This document shows, one piece after another, positions 17,062 to 26,400 of a stretch of 55,311 bases of DNA; position 1 is the first letter of the stretch, and each line of letters opens with the position of its first letter. The DNA is from Acidobacteriaceae bacterium (GTDB lineage: Bacteria > Acidobacteriota > Terriglobia > Bryobacterales > Bryobacteraceae): the NCBI GenBank assembly GCA_020247055.1, contig JADCJL010000013.1, positions 1 through 55,311 of the forward strand, given 5' to 3'. The position numbers and the translations under genes were made by a program. The notes beneath the pieces are model-generated. The model had not been told where the DNA came from. It saw only the letters and a list, made by a program, of their open reading frames with translations, and did not search any database.

Positions 17062-18693
17062 GTGAAACTGCCGGCGCGCATCAGTAAATACGAACTGCAG
17101 CACTTTCTGGGCGGCGGCATGTCGGAGGTCTATCGCTCGCGCGATACGGTGTTGGGCCGGACCGTTGCCGTCAAGCTGCTGACGCCGAAGGCGGCGCAGG
17201 ACGCCGATACGCGCGCCCGCTTTCTGCTCGAGGCGCAGGTGTCGAGCTCCGTGGTGCACGAGAACATCATCACCACCTACGACTACGGCGAAGAGGACGG
17301 CATCCCCTACCTCGTGCTCGAGTTCCTCACCGGCAGCACGCTCAAGGAGTACCTGGCGGCCAATCCGGAGCTGCCGCTGCGCCGGCGCGTCTCGATTGGG
17401 CTGCAGGTGGCCCGGGCGCTGGAGTACGTTCATTCGCGCCGCCTGGTGCATCGCGACGTGAAGCCGGACAACATTCATGTCGATGCCCAGGGGCGGGCGA
17501 AGCTGATGGATTTCGGCATCGTCAAGACCGAGGAGGTGACGCTGACGCAGGCCGGCTTCGCGCTCGGCACGCCGCACTACGTGGCGCCGGAGCTCGTACT
17601 GGGGCAGCCGGTGACGCCGCTGGTGGATGTCTACTCCTACGGCGTGCTGCTGTTCGAGATTCTCACCGGGCGCCGCGCGATTGCGGCCGACACGGTGGAG
17701 CGCATCTTCTACCAGATTCTGCACGAGCCGATTTCGCTCGACCCGCTCGCCGAGGCGGGCGTGCCGGAACGGCTGATCGCCGTGGTCCGCGCGGCCATCG
17801 AGCGGGACCCGGCGAAACGAAGCCAGAGCATGGCGGAGGTGGCGGCGGAGCTGGAGGCGTGGCTGCAGAGTAATCCCACGCAGGCCAATCCCACACCGGC
17901 CATGGCGCTGCCGGAGCGGCGCCGGGTGCGTCTCGATAACCGGCTGCTGGGCGGGGCGGTGGCGCTGGCTGCCATCACCGCGTTGGGGCTCGGTTACCTG
18001 CTGATCCAAGGGGGAAAGGCGGAGGCGCGCCTTGAAGATCACCAGCATCTGGACGACCCGGCCGGCGACATGGTGCTCATCCCCGCCGGCGCCACCCGGT
18101 TTGGCGCCGACAACACGCTGATTCCGGTGCCGGCCTTCTACCTGGACCTGACCGAGGTGACCAACGAAGCCTACGGCGTATTCTGCAAAGCGACGGGCCG
18201 GGCTCTGCCGAAGGATTTTCCTGCTGACCAGCCGGGCCTGCCCGTGGTGAATGTCACCATCGCGGACGCGCAAGCGTTTGCGGCCTGGGCCGGCAAGCGC
18301 CTGCCCACGACGCTTGAATGGGAGCGTGGCGCGCGCGGCGACGATGGCCGCCCGTTTCCGTGGGGCGCCCAGCATAAGCCGGAGATGGCCAACGTGCGGG
18401 ACAACCCGGACCGGAAGCGCCAGAACGCTGTTTCAGCCGATGCCTACCGCACCGGCCGCAGTCCGTTTGGCGTGTATCAGATGATCGGCAACGTGAAGGA
18501 GTTCACGGCGGACCGCGCCACGCCAACGGCGCTGGCCATCCGCGCGTTTGCCACCGAAGAGCCGGCGTGGCACGTCGTCAAAGGCGGGTCGTTCGCCAGC
18601 GGGTTGGCCGAGGCGGTAACTTTTGCCTTTGAGCCGATCCCGGCCAGCCACTCGGCCCCGGATCTGGGCTTCCGCTGCGCCCGGACGCCGTAA
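17062..18693 (+). CDS. Membrane Ser/Thr protein kinase fused to a SUMF1-type domain
   Basis: 543 residues from a GTG. The kinase domain occupies about 10-270, with glycine loop LGGGMSEVY (16-24), Lys38 (VAVKLL), catalytic HRDVKPDN (130-137), DFG (150-152) and GTPHYVAPE, so it is predicted to be active. One membrane helix lies at about 294-316 (LLGGAVALAAITALGLGYLLI). The rest, about 335-543, is a formylglycine-generating-enzyme-like (SUMF1) domain: MVLIPAGATRFGADN, TEVTNEAYGVFC, LPTTLEWERGARG, MIGNVKEFTAD, VVKGGSF and a final LGFRCART. The cysteine pair that makes true FGE active is absent between GGSF and GFR. The topology suggests an external sensor or binding domain and a cytoplasmic kinase. 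Isolated gene, convergent with the PQQ dehydrogenase. Confidence 0.9.
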   Translation: MKLPARISKYELQHFLGGGMSEVYRSRDTVLGRTVAVKLLTPKAAQDADTRARFLLEAQVSSSVVHENIITTYDYGEEDGIPYLVLEFLTGSTLKEYLAANPELPLRRRVSIGLQVARALEYVHSRRLVHRDVKPDNIHVDAQGRAKLMDFGIVKTEEVTLTQAGFALGTPHYVAPELVLGQPVTPLVDVYSYGVLLFEILTGRRAIAADTVERIFYQILHEPISLDPLAEAGVPERLIAVVRAAIERDPAKRSQSMAEVAAELEAWLQSNPTQANPTPAMALPERRRVRLDNRLLGGAVALAAITALGLGYLLIQGGKAEARLEDHQHLDDPAGDMVLIPAGATRFGADNTLIPVPAFYLDLTEVTNEAYGVFCKATGRALPKDFPADQPGLPVVNVTIADAQAFAAWAGKRLPTTLEWERGARGDDGRPFPWGAQHKPEMANVRDNPDRKRQNAVSADAYRTGRSPFGVYQMIGNVKEFTADRATPTALAIRAFATEEPAWHVVKGGSFASGLAEAVTFAFEPIPASHSAPDLGFRCARTP

Positions 18694-18697
18694 CCGC

Positions 18698-18718
18698 CCC
18701 CGGCTCACTCAGCCGGGG
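18698..18718. terminator. Bidirectional terminator-like hairpin between convergent genes
   Basis: CCCCGGCT at 18698-18705 pairs perfectly with AGCCGGGG at 18711-18718 around a five-base loop CACTC. It spans the kinase 3' flank and the last codons of the PQQ dehydrogenase. No T-run follows on either side. Confidence 0.55.
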
Positions 18719-20282
18719 TGAACAGGCCAAACGTGAACACGTGGGTGGCCGAGCAGATGGTCACGTACTGCTTGCCATCGACCAGGTAGGTGATGGGTGA
18801 AGCCGTAATGTTCTGGCTCGTGCCGAAGTGCCAGAGGTGCTTGCCGGTCTTCGCATCGGCCGCCACCAGGTGGCCCGCGTCATCGCCGAACAGCACCACG
18901 CCGCCGGCCGTCGAGACCGTGCCGGCCCACGCCGTGGCCGGGCCGGTCATCGGATACTGCCAGACCCGTTTGCCGGTTCGCGGATCAATCGCCCGCAGGA
19001 ACATCTGGCCCGGTTCAGCCGGAATCTGCTCGCCTCCGGTGCCGGCAAAGCCCGTCATGGGCTTGGGCTCCTTGGCAGAAGAAGAGTAGATGTCGCACTG
19101 CTCAAGCGTCGGCAGGAAGAACAGGCCCGTCGCCGGGTTATAGGACGGCGACATCCAGTTCGCGGCGCCGCGCACCGCCGGGCAGGCGCGGGTGCCGCCG
19201 GGCGTCGGGTCCTTGTCCGGGTTGAGAATCGGCACGCCCTTGGCGTCGATGCCCTTGGCCCAGTCCACCTTATCGGCGAACTGCGTGGCGCGGAGAAACT
19301 CGCCGGTTACGCGGTCCAGCACGTAGAAGAAGCCGTTGCGGTTGGGGTGCACCACCACCTTGCGCGGCTTGCCGTCCCAGGGGATGTCGAGCAGCACGGG
19401 CCAGGACTGCGCGTCCCAATCGTGCGTATCGTGCGGGGTGAACTGAAAGTGCCACTTCAGTTTGCCGCTGTCGACATCGACGGCGATCAGCGAATCCGAG
19501 TAGAGGTTCGCGCCGAGGCGATCGCCGCCGTAGAAGTCGGGCCAGGGGTTGCCGGTGGTCCAGTAGAGCAGGTTCAGCGCGGGGTCGAAGGTGCCCGACA
19601 GCCAGGTGGCCGCGCCGCCCCAACGGAGGGTCACGTCCTTGCTCCAGGTTTCGGCGCCCGGTTCGCCTTTGGCGGGGACGGTCCAAAGCGTCCAGAGCTC
19701 CTGGCCGGTTTCGGCCGCAAGGGCCTTCAAAAAGCCCCGCGCGCCGCTGTCGCCGCCGCCCATGCCAACGATGATCTTGTCCTTCACGGCAAAGGGCGCC
19801 ATGGTGGCGAAGTAGCCGTCTTTGGTGTCGGCGTACTTTTTGTGCCAGAGCACGGCGCCGGTTTTGCGGTGGAGGGCGACCAGGTGGCAGTCGGTAGTGA
19901 CGAAGTAGACTTTATCGCCGAGGATGGCCGGGCCGCGATTGACGCGGGAGCCTTCGGCCTGCTCGTCGCGGTAGACCCAGATTTTGCGGCCCGTGCGGGC
20001 GTCGAGGGCGTGGAGTTGGTTCGAATTGGTGACGTAGAGAATGCCGTCGTAGACCACCGGTACGGACTCGAGCTTCTTGGCGTCGGGCACGTGGTAGACC
20101 CATTTGGGCGTGAGGTTCTTCGCCGTCGCCGTGTTGATCTGGGTGAGCGGGCTGTGGCGCTGGCCGGAGTAGCTGCCGGCGTAGGTGAGCCAGTGGGCGC
20201 CCGGTCCGGCGAGGATGTCGTCGTACTTGACCTGGGCCGAGGCCGCGGCCGCGACCAAACCCATCCATAAAAGCAAGCGCAT
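18705..20282 (-). CDS. PQQ-dependent dehydrogenase, methanol/ethanol family (quinoprotein)
   Basis: 525 residues with a signal peptide (MRLLLWMGLVAAAASAQ). Propeller motifs include WLTYAGSYSGQRHSPLTQIN, ALDARTGRKIWVYR, WGGAATWLSGTFDPALNLLYWTTGNPWPDF and AVDVDSGKLKWHFQ. The active-site motif HDTHDWDA places the expected catalytic Asp at 288 and a second Asp at 290, the position occupied by Asp in lanthanide-dependent relatives. The adjacent-cysteine ring of classic alcohol dehydrogenases is not seen (only TTDCHLV). It overlaps the upstream di-haem cytochrome by one base (TAATG), so the cytochrome is its likely electron acceptor. It acts in the periplasm; the alcohol or sugar substrate is unknown. 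Confidence 0.9.
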   Translation of the reverse strand: MRLLLWMGLVAAAASAQVKYDDILAGPGAHWLTYAGSYSGQRHSPLTQINTATAKNLTPKWVYHVPDAKKLESVPVVYDGILYVTNSNQLHALDARTGRKIWVYRDEQAEGSRVNRGPAILGDKVYFVTTDCHLVALHRKTGAVLWHKKYADTKDGYFATMAPFAVKDKIIVGMGGGDSGARGFLKALAAETGQELWTLWTVPAKGEPGAETWSKDVTLRWGGAATWLSGTFDPALNLLYWTTGNPWPDFYGGDRLGANLYSDSLIAVDVDSGKLKWHFQFTPHDTHDWDAQSWPVLLDIPWDGKPRKVVVHPNRNGFFYVLDRVTGEFLRATQFADKVDWAKGIDAKGVPILNPDKDPTPGGTRACPAVRGAANWMSPSYNPATGLFFLPTLEQCDIYSSSAKEPKPMTGFAGTGGEQIPAEPGQMFLRAIDPRTGKRVWQYPMTGPATAWAGTVSTAGGVVLFGDDAGHLVAADAKTGKHLWHFGTSQNITASPITYLVDGKQYVTICSATHVFTFGLFTPAE

Positions 20283-21037
20283 TACTGTTCTCCCCGCGCC
20301 GATTGGCGGCTCAAAAATTTCACGAGATCCCGCCGCTCGGCCGCCGTCAACCGCGCGCGATAGTCCGCGGGCATGGCGCTGCCGGGCAGGACGCGGGAGT
20401 CGGTCACCTCGGCGGCTTTGACGAAGTGGAGTTCGCCTTGGTCGTCCTGCAGCGTGTAGGTATAGGTCGTGTAGTCGCGCAGTACGCCCGAGAGTGTGCG
20501 GCCGGAGCGGAGGTGCAGCGTGGCCTGCTGATAGCCCGGGGCCACGCGTTTACCCGGGTCGAGGACAGCTTCGCGCAGCAGGTTCAGGGGCCGCTGGTGA
20601 CCGATGCTGGTGAGGTCCGGCCCGCTGACCCCGCCGCGGCCGGCGATCGCATGGCAGCGGGTGCAGCCGCCCTTGCCAAAGTAGATGGCGGCGCCGGCTT
20701 TCTCGTCGCCCTCGACGGGGATTTCGTAGGCCGGGGCCGAAAGGCCGCGGACGAAGGCCAGAATCTGCCACAGCTTCTCGTCGGGCAGTTTGGTCGGCGG
20801 CATGTCGGTGCCGGCGAGACCGAACTTCAGGGACTGAAACAGGGCCTCGTCGCTCGACCGGGAGACGGCGCGGCCGCCCATCAGATTGGGCCCGCGGCCG
20901 CCTTCGCCGGTGAGGCCGTGGCAGCCGGCGCAGGAGTTCATGTAGAGTTGGCGGCCGGCGGCGACGTCCTCCGGCTTGAGGGGAGCACGCTGCGCGAGCG
21001 CGACGGCGGCGCAGGCGGCCAGCATCAGAATACGCAT
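20282..21037 (-). CDS. Di-haem c-type cytochrome, partner of the PQQ dehydrogenase
   Basis: 251 residues with a signal peptide. Haem motif CAGCH at 36-40 has a likely axial Met79 (GTDMPP). A second haem motif CTRCH is at 125-129 with a later Met in GSAMPADY. The second half (GPDLTSIGHQRP, DPGKRVAPGYQ, LRSGRTLSGVLRD) resembles the haem-binding domain common in Verrucomicrobia/Planctomycetes/Acidobacteria cytochromes. It is translationally coupled to the dehydrogenase and presumably carries electrons from reduced PQQ to the respiratory chain. Confidence 0.9.
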   Translation of the reverse strand: MRILMLAACAAVALAQRAPLKPEDVAAGRQLYMNSCAGCHGLTGEGGRGPNLMGGRAVSRSSDEALFQSLKFGLAGTDMPPTKLPDEKLWQILAFVRGLSAPAYEIPVEGDEKAGAAIYFGKGGCTRCHAIAGRGGVSGPDLTSIGHQRPLNLLREAVLDPGKRVAPGYQQATLHLRSGRTLSGVLRDYTTYTYTLQDDQGELHFVKAAEVTDSRVLPGSAMPADYRARLTAAERRDLVKFLSRQSARGEQ

Positions 21038-21051
21038 AGGGAACCTACCAG

Positions 21052-21057
21052 ATTGTA
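21052..21057 (-). promoter_or_regulatory. -10 element of the cytochrome/PQQ dehydrogenase operon
   Basis: TACAAT on the minus strand, 14 bases before the ATG at 21037; GGTAGG between them may be a weak ribosome binding site. Confidence 0.45.
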
Positions 21058-21073
21058 TGCGATTGGCGAAGGG

Positions 21074-21655
21074 TTAGCTTTCGACGCGGTTCCAACTGCC
21101 GATGACGCGGGTCTGCTTTTCGAGTGTGAGCAGGCTGAGCGAGGCGGTGCTCAGCGCCAGGCGCCGGGCCATCTCCCGCGGTTCGCCCTCAATCCAGACC
21201 GCGGCGAGGATGCGCAGCAGATGGCCGTGGGCGAACAGCAGCGCGGGGCCGGGCGCGGCCAGGCAGCGGTCGAGCACGCGGCGGGCGCGGGCGGCCACCT
21301 CTTCAATCGATTCACCGGCGGGCGGCCCGTCCCGCCAGAGGTTCCAATCGGGCCGTTCGCTCAGGAACTCGGCCGTGGTCCGGCCTTCGAGGTCGCCGTA
21401 GTGCCACTCGGCCAGGTCTGGCTCGACGGCGGCCACAGCGTCGTAGCCGGCGATGCGGCAGGTCTCGCGGGCGCGTTGGAGGGGGCTCGTGAGGACCAGG
21501 CCGAACTCTCTTCCATTGAGGAGGCGGCCGAGCGATGCGGCCTGGGTTTCGCCGTGGGCGGTCAGGGGGATATCGGTGCGTCCCGTGTGCTGCCCGGAGA
21601 GGGTCCAGGCGGTTTCGCCGTGCCGTGCTAACCAGATTTGTGCAGAAACCTTCAT
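21074..21655 (-). CDS. Histidine phosphatase family protein (phosphoglycerate mutase-like)
   Basis: 193 residues from the ATG at 21655. The frame stays open further upstream, but that part is antisense to the divergent gene. RHGE at 11-14 supplies the phospho-acceptor His12, GRTDIPLTAHGETQA follows, and a second His143 sits in FAHGHLLR. TSPLQRARETC is also a family motif. These enzymes dephosphorylate small metabolites (CobC, GpmB and similar). No acidic membrane or signal segment, so it is cytoplasmic. The start lies 18 bases from the divergent gene's ATG; the two -10 elements overlap. Confidence 0.9.
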   Translation of the reverse strand: MKVSAQIWLARHGETAWTLSGQHTGRTDIPLTAHGETQAASLGRLLNGREFGLVLTSPLQRARETCRIAGYDAVAAVEPDLAEWHYGDLEGRTTAEFLSERPDWNLWRDGPPAGESIEEVAARARRVLDRCLAAPGPALLFAHGHLLRILAAVWIEGEPREMARRLALSTASLSLLTLEKQTRVIGSWNRVES

Positions 21656-21661
21656 TTCGCC

Positions 21662-21669
21662 TTTATACT
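21662..21669. promoter_or_regulatory. Overlapping divergent -10 elements in an 18-bp intergenic gap
   Basis: The block TTTATACT gives TATACT on the plus strand (21664-21669, four bases before the ATG at 21674) and TATAAA on the minus strand (21662-21667, six bases before the ATG at 21655). The whole gap is 18 bp, so any -35 would lie inside the opposite gene. Confidence 0.5.
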
Positions 21670-21673
21670 GCCA

Positions 21674-23461
21674 ATGATGCCTCTGGTGCTTATTTTGTTG
21701 CTTGCCGGTTTGTTGCAGGCGTTTCCGCAGCAGGTTCGCAAACGGTTCGATGGCGATCCGAACCAGCCGGTGCGCCGCGTGACGGCCATCCGGATCAGCG
21801 ACGACGGGGAGATCCGCGCGATCAGCGAGGGGAGCCTCTATGTCTACGCCCAGGGCCGCTGGCAGGCGCCGGTGCCCGCCGCCGAGACCTGGACGGCGGA
21901 GCTGGCGCCGGAGCCCGCTGGACTGCCTGTGCAGCCGGCCACGGCCTCGGCCCGGCAGGCCGACGGCAGCCTGTGGATTGGGACGGCCAAGGGCCTCTTC
22001 CATCAGTTGGGCGGCGACTGGGAGTACCGGCAGGGGCAGCGCTGGCTGCCGAACGATGAGGTGCTGGCCGTGGCGGTGAATGCGCGGGGCGATGTGGCGG
22101 TGGGGACGGCGGCGGGGGTTGGGCTGATTCAGATCCGGGAGATCACCTTTGCCGAAAAGGCGCGTCTGTACGAGGAGGCGATCGACAAGTTCCACCGGCG
22201 GACGGAGTTCGGCTATGTGCTCGAGCGCGGGCCGCGGGGGGTGCGCGATAGCGATAACGACGGGCTGTGGACGTCGATGTACGGGGCCGCGCAGTGCTTT
22301 GCCTACGCGGTGAAGAAAGACGCCGCCTCGCTCGAGAACGCGCGAAAAGCCTTCCGGGCGCTCGCCTTTCTGAGCGAAGTGACGCAGGGCGGGACGCCGG
22401 CGGGGCTGCCGGGCCTGGTGGCGCGGACGATTCTGCCCACCTCGGGGCCGGACCCGAACGCCAAAGCCTACACGCGCGAAACCGATGCGGCGATGCAGAA
22501 GCGCGACCGGAAGTGGAAGACGCTGGTGCCGCGGTGGCCGAAGAGCGCGGACGGCAAGTGGTATTGGAAGGCCGATGTCTCCTCGGACGAACTCGACGGG
22601 CACTTCTTCTTCTACGGCCTCTACTACGACCTGGTGGCGCAGACGGCGGCGGAAAAAGAGGAGGTGCGGAAGGTGGTGCGGCGGATCATCGACCATCTCG
22701 TCAAGCACGACTTCAACATGATCGACTGGGACGGCAAGCCGACGCGGTGGGGCGTGTTTTCGCCGGCGCAGTTGAATCGCGAAAAGGATTGGTGGGCGGC
22801 GCGGGGCCTGAATTCGCTGAGCATTCTGGCCTATCTCAAAGTGGCCCACCATGTGACCGGCGACAAGAGGTACCACGAAGTGGCGCAATGGCTGATCAAG
22901 GAGCACGGCTATGCGCAGAATGCGATGTTCGCCAAGCTCTCGCAGGGCGTGGGCGACGGCAACCAGAGCGACGACGAGATGGCCTACATGGATTACTGGA
23001 GCCTGCTGCAGTATGAGCGGGATCCGGAGTTGGTGGAGCGCTACGCGTACTCGTTGCACCGCTACTGGGGCCTGGACCGGCCGGAGGTGAATCCGTTTTT
23101 CAACTTCACGGCGGCGGCGCTGCTGAAGGGCAAGCGCTACGATGATACGCATACGCTGTACGACCTGACGCCGACGGGGCCGTGGCTCGAACAGGCGCTC
23201 GACACGCTGCGGCGCTTTCCGCTGGACCTGCATAACTACGCGCTGACGAACAGCCACCGGAACGATCTACGCCGTCTGGCGGCCAGCCGGGGTACGAAGC
23301 GCAACGGGCGCGTGCTGCCGGTGGACGAGCGGCAGGTGTTCCATTGGAACCACGACCCGTTCCGCCTGGACTACGGCGGGGACGGGGGAACGCTGGCGGA
23401 TGGGACCTCGTATCTGCTGCCGTACTACATGGGCCGCTACCTGGGCTTTGTGAAAGACTAG
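21674..23461 (+). CDS. Secreted protein of unknown function: short propeller-like N-terminus plus helical repeat body
   Basis: 595 residues from the first of two tandem ATGs. A signal peptide (MMPLVLILLLAGLLQAF) is followed by one or two regulator-propeller-like blades (ADGSLWIGTAKGLFHQLGGDW and NARGDVAVGTAAGVGLIQ, about 70-150). The rest is helical and rich in Trp/Tyr/Asp (DSDNDGLWTSMYGAAQCFAYAVKKD, DHLVKHDFNMIDWDGKPTRWGVFSP, GDGNQSDDEMAYMDYWSLLQYE). It resembles an (alpha/alpha)-barrel glycosidase or lyase fold. I do not recognise a named family. The conserved acidic clusters would suit polysaccharide binding or cleavage; this is a guess. Confidence 0.8.
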   Translation: MMPLVLILLLAGLLQAFPQQVRKRFDGDPNQPVRRVTAIRISDDGEIRAISEGSLYVYAQGRWQAPVPAAETWTAELAPEPAGLPVQPATASARQADGSLWIGTAKGLFHQLGGDWEYRQGQRWLPNDEVLAVAVNARGDVAVGTAAGVGLIQIREITFAEKARLYEEAIDKFHRRTEFGYVLERGPRGVRDSDNDGLWTSMYGAAQCFAYAVKKDAASLENARKAFRALAFLSEVTQGGTPAGLPGLVARTILPTSGPDPNAKAYTRETDAAMQKRDRKWKTLVPRWPKSADGKWYWKADVSSDELDGHFFFYGLYYDLVAQTAAEKEEVRKVVRRIIDHLVKHDFNMIDWDGKPTRWGVFSPAQLNREKDWWAARGLNSLSILAYLKVAHHVTGDKRYHEVAQWLIKEHGYAQNAMFAKLSQGVGDGNQSDDEMAYMDYWSLLQYERDPELVERYAYSLHRYWGLDRPEVNPFFNFTAAALLKGKRYDDTHTLYDLTPTGPWLEQALDTLRRFPLDLHNYALTNSHRNDLRRLAASRGTKRNGRVLPVDERQVFHWNHDPFRLDYGGDGGTLADGTSYLLPYYMGRYLGFVKD

Positions 23462-23476
23462 GGCGGCCCACGGAGG

Positions 23477-26400
23477 TTAAAAGATCAGCTTCAGGGCGAA
23501 CTGCACGTAGCGGGGATCGAACGTGTTGGTCACCCGTCCGAAGTTGCCGCTGGCGAGGCTGACTTCGGGCTGGGTGAAGTTGGTCTTGTTGAACAGGTTG
23601 TAGAACTCGCTGCGGAACTGGAGCCGGGCGGATTCGTTGATCACCGGCAGGGCAAAGCTCTTCGAGAGGACGAGGTCGGTCTGGTAGAGCGGATAGCCGT
23701 AGGCGACGTTGCGGCCCAGGTTGCCGAAGGGATTGGTCACCGGGGGCGTGGCGAGGTTGGCGCGGTTGAAGTAGTTGGTGAAGCTGCGCTGGCCGGCCGG
23801 GGCGAGAACGCCGATGGTGCCGTCGATGACGTTGGGGCGGAGCGCGACGTTGCCGAGGAAGTCGGGCTGGCCGTCGGAGAGGATGCCGGCGGCGTCGGGG
23901 TAGCGCAGGTTGAGCGGCAGGCCGCTTTGGGAGTTGACGATGGCGCTGGTCTGCCAGCCGCCGACGATGGCGTCGAGCGCGGCGGGGAGCTGCGAGCCAA
24001 AGCGGCGTCCTTTGCCGTAGGGAACATCGAGCACGAAGCTGGTGGTGTTGTTCCAGCGCTGGTCGAAGCTGGAGGCGCCCTTGTCGTTGGCGACGTTGCG
24101 GATGTCCTGCGGGTTGGGGCTGCCGCCGACGGAGCCTTCGAGCACCTGGCCGACGGTATCGATGGCCTTGCTGTAGGTGAAGGAGTTCAGCAGGGTGACC
24201 CATTCGCCGCGGTGTTCGAACTTGACCTGGAGCGAGTTGTAGTTCGAGAAGGCGGCGGGGACGACGGCCGTGATGTTGTTGAAGCCCTGGTAGGGGCGGC
24301 GCGCGAGGAGAGTGCCGAGGGTGGTGAGGCCCTGCGTGAGTTCGGCCTGGGTGATGGGCCGGGCCTGGTTCAGGTCGCCGAGCACGGGGAGGTGATCGGC
24401 CCGGTTACCGACGTAGGCCACGTCGAGGAGCGTGTTCTTGAACAGGGTCCGCTGCAGGGTGAAGTGCCAGTTCTGGACGTAGCCCCAGGGGGTGTTGCGG
24501 TCCATGTGGAGGATGACGTTCGAGCCGGGGTTGGTGGGGTAGCCCTGTTCGCGGGTCCGGAAGCAGTTCGAGAAGGCGTTGGCCACGCAGAGGTTGCCGA
24601 GCTGGGCGGGGCTGTTCAGCGCCGAAAAGCGGGTGACGAACGGGGCGTTGGTGCTGAGGTACTCGGCCGAGGCCATGCGGTTCCAGTAGTTCCAGCCGAA
24701 GCCATAGCCGCCGCGGAGAACCGTCTTGGCGTTGAGCTGATAGGCGGCGCCGAAGCGGGGGGCGAAGTTGTTCCAGGTTTGGCGCTGGAGCGTGCGGTTT
24801 TCGATGCTGCCGCCGGTGGCGACGACGAGCTTGTTCTGCGCGGGGTCGAAGTTGGCGAGGTTGTTGTTGGCGTCGTAGGCGGGGGTGGTCATCTCATAGC
24901 GCAGGCCCAGATTGAGGGTGAGCCTGGTGTTGACCTTGAAGTCGTCCTGCAGGTAGAACCAGTGAGCCTGCTGGCGGACCTGAGCCTGCACTTGCGTGGC
25001 GAACTGATAGGAGCTGCGGGCGCCGAAGTAGAAGTCGGCGAGGGAGTGGACGGTGTTGGCGCTGGCGCCGGCAAGCGCGCCGAGGTTCTGTCCGGGAAGA
25101 CGGGAGTAGAAGCCGCCGTAGCCGTCGATGCCGTACAGGGGGTTGGTGTCGTCAACCACGATGGCCATGCGCAGCAGCTCATAGCCCATTTTGAGGTTGT
25201 GGCGGTTGCGGATCTTCGACAGGTTCAGGCGGGAGTTGATGGTGGTGGGGAACTGGGCCTGCGGGTTGGTGGACTGGCGGCCGAAGCGGGGGAAGCCCTG
25301 GATGTCCTGCGGAGTGATGCCGCCCTGGATGCGCGGCCCTTCGGGCAGGCCGGTGATGCCGAACAGTTCGCGCATCGACGGGCCGCCGACGAGCGCCGGC
25401 AGGCGGTCCATGCCGAGACGGGTGACGGCGAAGCGGTATTCGAGCACTTCGGTGGGCGACTTGGTCCAGGTGAGGCCGGCGATGCCCTGCTGGTTGAAGG
25501 TATCGAGATTGCCGAGGTTGTTGCCGCCGGCAAAGCCGGTGATGAGGCCGGGGGCCTGGATGTTCTGGCGGCGATGGGCGTAGCGGAAGAAGGAGTTCAG
25601 ATTGGCCGAGAGGGTGTGATCGACTTTGACGGCGCCTTTGTTGTCGGTCAGGCGGTTCTGATCGAAGTTGCCGAAGTTGGTGCCGATGCCGAGGGCGCCG
25701 CCGCCTTCGCGGTTAGCCTGGGGCAGTTCGGCGAGTACGCGGCGGGCGAAGGGCGTCATGGGAATGGCGGTGCCGGCGGGGAAGACGGTGCCGGCGGCGA
25801 TGGTGCGGCCCTGATCGTCGCGGAAGCTGTAGGGGGCGCGGACGTCGAGCGGCAGGATGCCGGCGCGCATGGTGGAGGTGGGCACGGAGGTAAGGGCAAA
25901 GGGGGCGATGGACCAGCGGGAGCCTTCGTAGTCGGCAAAGAAGAAGGTCCGGTCCTTCACGATCGGACCACCCACGGCGGCGCCGAACTGGTTGCGCTTG
26001 TTGATGGGCTTGCGGTTGAGGGTGGGCTTGAAGAAGCCGGTGGCGTTGAGCTTCTCGTTCTGGAGGAACTCCCAGAGGGCGCCGTGCAGGGTGTTGGTGC
26101 CGGACTTGGAGGCGACGTTCATGACGGCGCCGCCGGAGCGACCGAACTCGGCGGAGTAGGCGTTGACGATGAGCCGGAACTCGGCCACGGAGTCGGGCGA
26201 GGGCTGGATGGACTGGTTCGAGAAGCCCTGGTTGGTGGTGCCGTAGAAGTTGTTGTCGATGCCGTCGAGCAGGAAGTTGTTCCAGACCGAGCGGAGGCCG
26301 TTGACGTTGTAGGAGCCTTCGCGGCGGAAGGCGATGGAGCCCTGGTTGCCCGACTGCGACTGGCGAACGCCGGGGGCGAGCAGGGCGAGATTGGCGTAGG

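Noticed and set aside
17812-17826. GCGAAACGAAGCCA matching the 383-419 repeat
   Set aside because: It lies in kinase coding sequence specifying the ordinary AKRSQSM segment, with no 21-bp periodicity; taken as chance.
18065-18693. SUMF1 region as an active formylglycine-generating enzyme
   Set aside because: The reactive cysteine pair expected between GGSF and GFR is missing, and no sulfatase with a CxPxR motif was seen in the window.
21656-23257. Extension of the histidine phosphatase to a fused 727-residue protein
   Set aside because: The added part is antisense to the secreted-protein gene and rich in His/Arg/Pro; the phosphatase fold begins at the ATG at 21655.
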